Shown in pieces: positions 10,813 through 19,508 of a stretch of DNA of 64,000 nt. The DNA is from Phymatolithon calcareum (Eukaryota > Rhodophyta > Florideophyceae > Hapalidiales), in NCBI GenBank assembly GCA_977006965.1, contig OZ345360.1, forward strand, positions 2,790,001-2,854,000. Direction: 5' to 3'. Made by a program: the position numbers and the translations under genes. The notes below the pieces were generated by a model. The model was not told the origin of the DNA. It worked only from the letters and a program-made list of their open reading frames with translations, and searched no databases. Positions within the stretch are counted from its first letter, which is position 1. Each line of letters begins with the position of its first letter.

Positions 10813-12031
10813 TTGGTATTCTTTTGGGAGGTGCCTTTGAGTAAAAAAAGTGGGACAACTACTGAATAGTAAATAGTTCGAAACGAGGTTGTCCTCTATC
10901 GGAAAACAAGAGCCTATTCTAATTGTTATTGTAGAATAGGATCCAGGTCATTTCGGACAATTGATAGTGGTAGGCGGAAAGGCAGTGAAGCAGACCAAGA
11001 GTACTCTTCCGTTGAACGTTTCCGCGCAGTCCTCGTGTGATTCATCGATATTCGCACGAATAACTCAAATCTGTCACGGAGAAGTGGGACGCTCTAAGCA
11101 GGGCATACTCCAAAAGACTTGTACCATCCACAGTTGGTACCCACGCGCTCTGCCGCTACTCTTTGAAATCAAGAGTCGCCACTTCGGTCCCGGTTTTAAG
11201 TGGAGAAACCACTTCGATGACGTGTCATTTAGGCATATTTTTGAAAATGGGGAAAATACTTTTGCTCCGCAGTCTGTTTTGCACAACACCACGCGAGACC
11301 ATTCGTTCATGCTTCGTCTTCTGTGTTCGTGACACACGCAGAGGCATTTTGCATATGCGTTTTTGCGTTGTATTTCTCACGTGAACAAACGTTATTTCAA
11401 GGAAATGGATAGGTATGAACACTTAAATGCATGCTACTGTACAAGTCACGCATTTTAGTGGTTACTCTTATTCCAGACGCTTTCATTCCAGAATTCCAAA
11501 ATCAGCAATGCTTTTGTCTCACTGTCCGTTGATCCCTTGAATGCAATTCTGTCTTCCAAGCTTCGGTTCCGGATTCGGCACTATTCGTACATTTCATGCA
11601 CATTATCCTAGGAGAGTGCAGTGTCAGAGAGACCTCATCGAGGGAACCACCCAACTGCTGACGAATAACCCTTGTAAGGGTACTAAAGAACAACTTGACC
11701 GTGCGTGTAGTCCAGAGGGTTTTTCAGCAATTCCTAGAATGTCAGTGCCTTGTCCTTCAACAAATTAGGAGGCCAGCGACTACTTAACGAGTGTGACAGA
11801 CAAGTGGGATACCTATCGAATTCAGGCAGGTCATCCAGGACTGTCTTTGAATGTGACTCACTACTTCTAAACGTAAGGGGATTTGAAATAGGTGTCCTTA
11901 GGCGACGTACTAAAATACAGGACCATCGCGGAGTCCGTTACCCAAAGACGCAGACGACTCCACAAGAGACGAAGAGCAAATCTATTCTCTTTCAATTCTA
12001 CGCTCAAGAAAAAAAGTAGTTGAACTAATCA
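10813..12031. other. No supported gene
   Basis: Several short frames on both strands (for example 10961-11332 plus) with no domain signal. This could include decayed upstream exons of the 10270-10812 frame. Confidence 0.3.
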
Positions 12032-12244
12032 TCATGATAGGCCATTGGACTGCTTTGAATCTGGCCCTAAGGACGATAATTTCGCCTGTGAGGCAGACGA
12101 CGAAGACATTGATGCCTTCGTAGCTGCAGCAAATACAGCATTCTCTCCAGCCTCAACCCCATTGAGGACATCATCAATCAGGTCAATATCTTCCGACAGT
12201 CGTTTTCCCTCCACCTCAACTTCCTGTTCAACATCCTGTGTCAC
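12032..12244 (-). pseudogene. Acidic C-terminal coding fragment (weak)
   Basis: A 70-codon open frame with strongly biased composition: an acidic first half (EQEVEVEGKRLSEDIDLIDD) and a Ser/Ala-rich second half ending in a basic-polar tail. The frame has no ATG, and a TGA lies about 20 codons upstream, so it would need a splice junction to be expressed. It looks like the last exon, or a leftover, of a gene on the minus strand. Family unknown. Confidence 0.25.
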
Positions 12245-12959
12245 CCCTATCGCTCTTCTCCTTTCTGTCCCCGGTGGCGCGGTATCTCACTGGCGCTCAT
12301 TGCATGCATAGCCTGACGACCAGCTTCCTCAACGTCTGTCACACACGTGGTGCACATATCAGCAAGCGCAGCCCATTTGCTGAAGTACTGTATTGCACAT
12401 GCACAACCAGACATAGGTACAAAAGTGCGTCTGTGTAATCTGCTTTTTCCCCTATGGAGCTCACAAGGCAGTGCTTTAGTGCTGAATTATCTTCTATTTA
12501 GATTACTACAGGACGTTAATTCTGCAAGGAAAGTGTTACTCAGGTTAATTTTCGGTCTGTTTTTGCAGCTCTTTTCAAGACCATGAAACGAATCTTGCAA
12601 GCGCATTCACTAATTCGCCTCATTGCCTCATTTACGGCCCATTTTGTGCGTGAATCGAAGTCAAGAATGAGTGGGCCAACCACTGCTTTAGCATGAGAAC
12701 GTTTTCTAAATCACTTGCAGCTTTGGTTTCTACTGCCTTTTGCTTCGTCCACCTCTCCTCCGGTCTTCGCTTCCAAAATTTCGGAGCTCGCTAATGAGCC
12801 ACGCATACTCACACTACATCTCTTCCATCGCCTTGACATTCTTCAATGCTCTATGACAAAAAACAAAAATGGAATCAATTAGCCATGTTTCCAATTGAAG
12901 GTGATTCACTTTGGCGGAGCGCCTAAGCACACAATCTGTTCTCGTTGTCGCGGAGCAGT

Positions 12960-13193
12960 TCACAGGAGCTCTCTACGACAAACAGGGAAGAACTGCTCAA
13001 GCACGAAGTGTATTTTTTGAGTAGGTGAGGATCGGGAGCACCTATTTTTCAGAGTAGCGCACTGCAAAAACGTGTAAACTGTAATAAAGAAAGAAACAAG
13101 GAAAATGTAGAAATTCATGACACTGATATCGCTCTGTTCGTGGTCAAAACTGTCGAGGTCACTGGATGACAGTATCAAACCGCTGACTTCCAT
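12960..13193 (-). CDS. Possible small single-pass membrane protein (weak)
   Basis: From the ATG at 13193 (G at -3 and G at +4) the frame gives 77 residues: an acidic N-terminal part (SSSDLDSFDHEQSD), a hydrophobic helix (FYIFLVSFFITVYTFL, about residues 28-43) and a basic, Cys-containing C-terminal part. The layout suits a small tail-type membrane protein, but short AT-rich frames give such patterns by chance. Confidence 0.28.
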   Translation of the reverse strand: MEVSGLILSSSDLDSFDHEQSDISVMNFYIFLVSFFITVYTFLQCATLKNRCSRSSPTQKIHFVLEQFFPVCRRELL

Positions 13194-13211
13194 GTCGTCT
13201 GTCTGGAACAA

Positions 13212-13845
13212 AGAGCTATTTTTTAAGTTACTTCGACGAACGAAAGTGAAGCTCTAAAGTACCACATTGGCCTAATCGAATGAGCTCCATGGCACGAGTC
13301 GAGGACGTTCCTGCACTTCGTCAAGGCACCTGGTTCGGCCATATGGCTCACAAAACTTACAAAGTTTAGCTGGTTTCCTGATCAGATTATGAACGAGGAG
13401 CAGGTGTACAGTATTTCCTAACCTGCAAAAGTTTACCGCGCTCAATGTTTCAGAAGAAGCGTGATTTCCCCTATTGAGTACCACACTTCTAGAAGACAAA
13501 TTTGGGGATAGTGTACCAAGCCTCAAGGATACACTTCAGGATCTCCTTTGAAGGTACCAGCTGACCGGAGAAGAGACCAAGATGACAGAAAAAGCGCTGG
13601 ACCAGCTACTATTATTTACCATAGTATTCTAGGATGACACGGAATAGAAAAAGCGCTGCAGAGATGGGCTACTGGTGAAAAATGTGAATTGTACTCCAAG
13701 CTTTTCGCCCACATGAGGGGGGTTTGACAGCTAGGGCCACGACACTCCGGAAGGAACAGAAGTGAGTATTGTAATCTACACTAGAAGTAGCAGCTGAAAC
13801 GCATCTCATTTAAATTATCAAGAGTGCTACTGAGTGCGTTTAATA
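13212..13845. other. Non-coding
   Basis: No convincing ORF or repeat. It ends where the R1 repeat begins. Confidence 0.35.
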
Positions 13846-14188
13846 AATTCCATAACTTTAGTTCCATAACTTTAGTTCCATAACTTTAGTTATTTCCATA
13901 ACTTTAGTTATGGTATATACAGAGATGTGTAGGGGCGATTTTTTCCGTAACTCAGCGATCCCGGAATGTGATTGGCAGAGAAATCGCCATTCTGGACTTC
14001 TGATTGGCACGTTAAGGGGGATTAAAATTTCAAGATTTTTTAAAACAAAATATCTCCTCAATGTTTCCTTAAAAGTTCATTTTGTCAGTTTTTCCCATGT
14101 ACCTTTCACGAATTCTGCAGGATGATGTCGTTTTGTAGAATGCATAATTTTAAAATTCACGGACAGACGTATGTAAGTCTGTCCATGA
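13846..14188 (+). repeat. R1 repeat, copy a (one minisatellite unit), cut at its end by Helitron copy 1
   Basis: Starts with three to four tandem copies of a short CCATAACTTTAGTT unit, the last forming the near-palindrome CCATAACTTTAGTTATGG. One 39-41 nt minisatellite unit (about 13945-13983) follows, with GTGATTGGCAG, an inverted CCAAT box, then a second ATTGGC. About 150 bp of AT-rich sequence leads to a terminal hairpin at 14158-14187 (11-nt arms around GTATGTAA, one mismatch). The same block recurs at 39290-39656 and 51279-51781 with two and five minisatellite units. It holds no gene. Here the sequence breaks off just after the hairpin, where Helitron copy 1 begins. Confidence 0.75.
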
Positions 14189-14266
14189 TCTCCAAGCCAA
14201 TAGCAAAGTCCTCAGTATAAAGTATAGATGGACAGTATTTTTTAAAAAGCTTCATCGTGTCCGTAC

Positions 14267-14611
14267 CTACTCATGCGGGACGTGCAGGATCTCAAATGCT
14301 ATTATTACGTTATAAATTGGTTGCGGCGTGCGACTCTTGTCATTTCTGCACAATAAAACTACAAAACATGATAGTGCACATGATCGATATTTATTGACGC
14401 CGTGCGAAGCTTCAAATCCTCTGATTAGTACAGTCATGAGATCCAAAAGGAAGTAGACAAAGACGTAGAAGCAGAGAGCGAACAGCAAATGATGAAGGGT
14501 TCGCATGTGGATCAGAAGATTGAAAAACATTGTCCAAAAAGACTCACCAGCAAGAATGGAAAAAAGACCAAGAAATATATTTAAGAATAATCCACTCGTC
14601 GCGGTCGACAA
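14267..14611 (-). pseudogene. Antisense gene fragment in the Helitron leader: hydrophobic membrane protein
   Basis: A 114-codon open frame without its own ATG (it opens on TTG). Residues 8-65 form two or three hydrophobic helices (LFLNIFLGLFSILAG; LLFALCFYVFVYFLLDLM), then a Cys-containing tail. The same frame is open in Helitron copy 2 (55290-55649, 119 codons), whereas the plus strand, open in copy 2, has stops in copy 1. The minus frame is therefore the likelier ancestral coding strand. It looks like an exon of a host membrane protein carried by the Helitron (inference). Family unknown. Confidence 0.4.
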
Positions 14612-15229
14612 AGACCCACCGGGTCCTTACCCTAAAATAAAGCTATCATAGAAACCTATGTGCTCAATGGTTCATGGGAAGAATTCCACGGAATCCGTCA
14701 CTTCTGGAAGACAAACTTGGGCGGATACTATCGGTTAATTCCGGGCAATTTGTTCATTGGGATAGGTGACCAATATAGCCTTCTGCTCGATTTCATCTTG
14801 CGCCTATTTTGCCTCTTCTTTTCGGATATTTTGAAAATTTAGAATTTTTCAGGTTCTGCTTTTATAGTGGAAGAAACAAGGCGGTGATGTTTCGTAGTCT
14901 ATTGTGATGCTCAACCCTTTACATGCACCTAGTTCAATATTAGCCCCTTTCACATTTGCCGTTCATCTGGCCTTGATAGTCGAAAATGAGAACCAGAGCG
15001 ATCTTTACAGACTCGCGAAAAAAATCTTAAGCTTTTGCTCATTCCAAAGAGAAAATATCTGCGAACATACGCACGAGATCGTGCTGGCGGCACGACACTG
15101 AATGGTATTCCGAAAGCACAATTTTTGCCGTACAATCTCACACATTTGCTGACATCGTCAATACGAAGAGCTAAGCTTGATGTTTCATAGATCACGATTG
15201 TGCGGTTGCCCTATGATGGCTAATTGACA

Positions 15230-15430
15230 TCAGCTTATGCGTTGCTTTTTGGATACCATTCCTTCCTCCACTTGTTGCAAAGCTTCGTTAAGGCACTCTT
15301 CGTCTCTGAGATGTCCGATATCCTTCGATACATTCTCCAGATCTTCTTCTTTTCGTTGGTATTCTTCTGCGAGCTCAAGGTACTTCTTCCGCGTTACCAG
15401 GGTTAAGGCGAACCTTTCCGCATGGTGCAC
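15230..15430 (-). pseudogene. Antisense coiled-coil exon fragment in the Helitron leader
   Basis: The 66-codon frame opens with ATG (MHHAERFALTLVTRKKY) and continues as a highly charged helix (ELAEEYQRKEEDLENVS, DIGHLRDEECLNEALQQ) typical of a coiled coil. Related copies lie near 38940-39130, 43660-43790, 50925-51115, 52500-52680 and 56390-56590. The 56390-56590 copy in Helitron 2 has stops in this frame and the 52500 copy is frameshifted, so only this one is clean. The recurrence with a shared reading frame argues for an ancestral protein-coding exon. Confidence 0.45.
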
Positions 15431-16589
15431 TCTCCTACTACTCCAACAACGCAGAAGATGTAGAAGCGCGCAACGGGAGGTTGGCGATACTACAGAACTG
15501 GCGGATTTAACAGGGGAATTCCCTTAATATTCCCCTTCACAGACCTTTTTGCAGAACATACCGTGCAGCATGTGCGGGTAATTTTGGGATCAAGTGTCTC
15601 CAGTGCCCCAGAAGATCCTCATTAGTGCACTATTTGGCTGAAAAGCAAGTCCGACCTCAATTGCGGTGGAAATATCGTTGGTGGAAGAAACGAAGTCACA
15701 CCCGCAAGCTTCATAGCTCGGCTCTTAGAGGCGGTATCAGCTGCGGAGCAGAGATTGGCATATATCGTTTTTCCTAGCCCTTTTCCCTACCTGCAGTCTT
15801 TCTCCCACACTCCCCACAGTAGTGGCCACAACCTTATTGACCAGTGTGTGCTTCGCGCAAGTAGGACAGGGACTGGTTCCACCATTCAATTTGAGCATAA
15901 AACTAGCAGCGATGCTTTCGCATATACCAGTCGGGGCGGGACGGCGAAGTTGGAGCAGGGTTTAGGTGGGTTTTTTCTTATTGCGAATGCAATTCTTCCC
16001 TCTCAAGTGTCACCTTTACACGTGGGTGCAACCGTATTTCTCGTCATCATTCTCACACAACTCCCTTTCACCGAGTTACTCGGTACCGGTGCCATCGCAC
16101 TACGTGGAACACCATTCGTGTCCGGAGTTGCAGGGATGGACCGCGGTGTTGGTTGTTGGTGAATATAAAAAGTGGATGCAAACCGTCTGCCGCTTACCGG
16201 GCTTTATGGTGCTGAACGTGGAATTCTCTATCTGTTAATCAAAGTAAACTACGATTTTTTCGACTTCCTCTGTACCCCAGATATACCTTGCGTAACGTTG
16301 AGGTGGAGAGAAGGGAAAACGTTAAAGCCAACATTTTTTTTGCGAAACTTGAAGGAGGCATGCTACGTCGAACAAATCAGGAAATGAGAAAGGAAGTTTG
16401 AAAATATAAAAGCCATGTCGATTCTAGAAGCACGATCCTGAAGCCAGCGTTAACAGCGCTTCGCAGACCAGTATAGAAAGTGCGGTTATGGCCCAACGAT
16501 GCGGGCCCAGGGGCAAAAGATGACTCCACAACGAAGTGAGGGACGGAAAAAGCCAACTGCGGCAAAATACAGCTACGGAGCCGTGCAAA

Positions 16590-16772
16590 TCACTCTCGGC
16601 GCAGCGGTGAGCATATACGGCAGTAGGCGGAGTTGGCGACGATGTTGCTGAAGCATGCTCGCAATACAGAGTTGTAGTATTCTTTTATTACACTTGTCAT
16701 ACGTTCAAAGGAGCCCTGTCTGAGACCGGAGAGACCCTGGAAGTCTGCACGGTGCTGCCAGTCGGTGGACAT
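16590..16772 (-). pseudogene. Antisense gene fragment in the Helitron leader, unknown
   Basis: A 60-codon frame (with RADFQGLSGLRQGSFERM, then a KEYYNSVLRACF helix and a CRIC pair near the end). It is kept open, with the same length and few changes, in Helitron copy 2 at 57751-57933. No family recognised. Confidence 0.3.
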
Positions 16773-17248
16773 TAAGGTTCACTTTTTTTACTCACCAATC
16801 ACCCTATTCCAATATCTAGTGGACATCCCGTGCTCTCCGTTGCTTGTTTGTATCTGACAACAGAACGCTCCAGCGAGGACGCTTGCAACTGTGCACAGTC
16901 ACTACGATCAGGCCGTAGCATGACCCTGTCAGACCGTTATGCCCAGTGCCGGTTCGCTCGCCATCATGTCCTGTACATCCTCGACGATATGAAATACAAT
17001 GCTTATGTGCTCTCCGTGTCTCTACCCCGCGTCTGCGAGCTCCTTCCAAAATAATAAATGCCTGTTTGAACTGTATCCCTTTTCAATACTTCTTCAATGT
17101 TATATAATGTAGTGCAGACGCGAAGGGGATGTTGTAGAAATTACAGTTTACATTGAATAACATTTCAAGAACGCAGAATGAGAACAGTTTGCATAGCACA
17201 TCAAAACACGGTAAGCGGCGGAAAGTTTGCTCAAAATTTTTGTATCCA

Positions 17249-17524
17249 CTATCCACAAACGCTGCCGTCCGTCCTTGTGACTCTGGAAACCAAAAGAATA
17301 CTGCAACGGGGGAGAGGACGGCGCCAATCACGCGGGGTCCATTGAGATACGTTGGAGAGCACAGCCACCATCGGGGTCGGACATTTTATTTGGCAGAAGC
17401 GTGGATAAGGCATATATTTCCAGGGGAGGCGGCACGGCGCAGTAGCCAGGCGGTGCATTAAATTTAGATGGGTACCAATTTCGTGGACAAGCACCGAGTG
17501 CATTACTGAAGGTTTTGCAAGCAA
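17249..17524 (-). pseudogene. Antisense gene fragment with a HEIGTH motif
   Basis: A 91-codon frame containing VHEIGTHLNLMHRL near residue 14. HEIGTH fits the HExxH zinc-metalloprotease pattern and is the exact hexapeptide I associate with the DUF1704/MATCAP tyrosine carboxypeptidase family. Downstream it turns into a Pro/Arg/Cys-rich stretch that I cannot match. Helitron copy 2 keeps the frame and the motif (58410-58685, FHEIGTHL). With only six diagnostic residues this may be chance. Confidence 0.25.
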
Positions 17525-17831
17525 AGAGGGTCAACTTTAGAGGTTCTACTGTATCACAAAATTAAATTTTCAAATCAGGTCCCGGGCGTGCCAATTTTCA
17601 TGTCTTCGAAGTGTCCGTAATCCGGTTTCAGGGACTGTAAACAGACGAGCACTTGTGGAAATTTTTCTACGTGTACAAAAAGAATACAGGACTACAACTG
17701 GCTCTCCTCCAATTCCACAGGACATCCTGTGAGACATCTACTCCAGCCTTAAACATCCTGTTTGCAAGAATTTCTTCTGTCCTGGCCATATCATCTGCCG
17801 AGAAACTATTCCTCTAAGCGCAAGCTGAGAC

Positions 17832-18179
17832 AAGGAATAGGCAGCACGAGGAACTTACACTGCTTCTGCCGCTATCAGAGAGCCTCGACGGTACCACCGT
17901 GCACAGTTTAGTGTGCTGCGGCCGTTATCAATATATTCCAACGCATCAAGTGCGATTTCGAGCCTGAAAACCAAACCAAAAATATCATATTAGTTTCAGA
18001 GCTCGACAAAAAGTTGCAAATTATTTCCGAATTCATCAACAAAAATTCAAACTCATTTTAAAATTCAACAAAAACTAAAAAATCATCCGACAAAGCTCAA
18101 ATCTATAAATTTTCTCTACAAAACAGAGAATCAAACCGAATTTCGAAGAATACAGGCTTTTCTTTCAACTGGAACATCG
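17832..18179 (+). other. 348-bp segment upstream of the Rep gene, absent from Helitron copy 2
   Basis: Copy 1 and copy 2 match up to CGCAAGCTGAGAC and again from TAATAAGCTATGCCG, but copy 1 has 348 bp between them (second half very AT-rich) that copy 2 lacks. It ends nine bases before the Rep start codon and should hold the promoter and 5' leader of the gene. I see no terminal repeats or target duplication that would mark it as an insertion, so a deletion in copy 2 is as likely. Confidence 0.6.
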
Positions 18180-18188
18180 TAATAAGCT

Positions 18189-19508
18189 ATGCCGAGAAAT
18201 AAAGCATCTAAAAGGCAACGATCCAAGAAGACTGATACTGAAGGGAAAGATAAACGTCGTAGAAAATATCCCCGGGGAAGTAGCGCCGAAACATGTAGAG
18301 AGCCTGAAAGGTCACTGTTTCTTATTCCACGCCCGCAGAACGAAGGCAGAGGGCCAGTTAGAGCAAAGGCTAGAATTATTCTTCCCCACCCGGAAAACAG
18401 TTCAGTTTCATCTCTCATTAAAAAGGATCTTCATAAACAAACGGACTTATTTCAAAAGTTTGGAGCAAAGAGACAGCAGGTCTCACAGAAAGATCGCAGT
18501 CTGCCCTCTGCCGAGCATAAATCTATTCTAAGACACACAATGTCTCCTGCGGAGCTTGAAGAACTAGAAGAGAGCGGTCCATTTTTTAACGTTTCTGAAG
18601 AAACAAAGCGACGCATACATGCAGAGTGTCAAGATATGCTGATTGGTCCTTTCATGATGCAAAAAGTCTGCGCGGTTTGTGACACTTGGACCCGAGAACA
18701 ATTATGTCCGGTTCGAGAAGAATCTGAAGACCTCTACACTCGATGCAAAATTCGATTAGCACCTTGTTCAGACCTTATCGAGGATTTAAGGCAATTTTAT
18801 GACGTGTCAACATACATTCCCGCTCTGAAAAATACTCTTCTATCAGTAAAAGGCATCGAAACTCTTGAAGAAGACAAAAATCAATTTCGTGTTCGTATCT
18901 GCAATTCCTGTTATAGTTCTCTAAGTAGGGGAGCAAGATTTGATGCTTCTAACCCACCAAAGTTTTCGATCGCAAACGAGTTTGCAATAGGACGGCTTCC
19001 AATCGCGTTGCAAGATGTGACTTTGACTGAGCGGCGTCTGACATCCCTCACATCTCTCAAGGGACATACAATTGTTGCTCGAGGCGGAAAGCACAAGTCC
19101 ATCAAAAACCATATTTTAGTGTTCTCTTCTCAGCCAGATGCTATTAAAGAAGGCCTAGACGACTTGCTCGAAAACGAAAACAAACTTCTGCTGATATTTA
19201 CAAGCCCGATGACTGACTCTCAGAGAAGAGTGACGATGAAAAGATATGAAGCTCGAAGAGGAAAAGTAGAAGAGCTTCTTGCATTTTACTTGGAAAAGAA
19301 TGTGCTTTACAAGAATTTAAGCAATACAGGACCAGAAATGACACGTTTTAAGAATATTCCATATAAATCAGATGTCGATTTTGAAAATGTAAATTCGTGT
19401 ACAATGTTGAGAACACAGCTGAGTCCGAAGGCATCACTGGAGATCAGAGCAATGTTCGAAGACCAGCTGTATTTGATAAAGCGCAAGTTGTGGCGGAAGA
19501 GACATTGA
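18189..19508 (+). CDS. Helitron protein, N-terminal part (DUF6570-like), separated from Rep/helicase by a frameshift
   Basis: 439 codons. The first 100 residues are basic and polar (possible nuclear signal, RSKKTDTEGKDKRRRK). A Cys-rich domain follows: CAVCDTW at about 159-165 and ICNSCYSSLSRG near 238-249, then FSIANEFAIGRLP and TLTERRLTSL. This order resembles the DUF6570 domain found in front of Helitron helicases ('C.SC..SL..G..P..A.AN....G..P..L..LT..E'). In copy 2 the same sequence runs on in frame into the Rep domain. Here one base is missing near 19394-19395, so the frame ends at 19508 after about 38 out-of-frame residues. The start ATG (18189) is conserved in copy 2. Confidence 0.7.
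   Translation: MPRNKASKRQRSKKTDTEGKDKRRRKYPRGSSAETCREPERSLFLIPRPQNEGRGPVRAKARIILPHPENSSVSSLIKKDLHKQTDLFQKFGAKRQQVSQKDRSLPSAEHKSILRHTMSPAELEELEESGPFFNVSEETKRRIHAECQDMLIGPFMMQKVCAVCDTWTREQLCPVREESEDLYTRCKIRLAPCSDLIEDLRQFYDVSTYIPALKNTLLSVKGIETLEEDKNQFRVRICNSCYSSLSRGARFDASNPPKFSIANEFAIGRLPIALQDVTLTERRLTSLTSLKGHTIVARGGKHKSIKNHILVFSSQPDAIKEGLDDLLENENKLLLIFTSPMTDSQRRVTMKRYEARRGKVEELLAFYLEKNVLYKNLSNTGPEMTRFKNIPYKSDVDFENVNSCTMLRTQLSPKASLEIRAMFEDQLYLIKRKLWRKRH

Noticed and set aside
13846-14188. CRISPR-like array in the R1 minisatellite
   Set aside because: Units are direct tandem repeats without unique spacers, in eukaryotic DNA.
16816-17049. Short plus- and minus-strand ORFs around 16.8-17.05 kb and their copies at 57.99-58.30 kb
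   Set aside because: Open in both copies but overlapping on opposite strands, with no preference for synonymous change visible; no basis to choose a coding strand.
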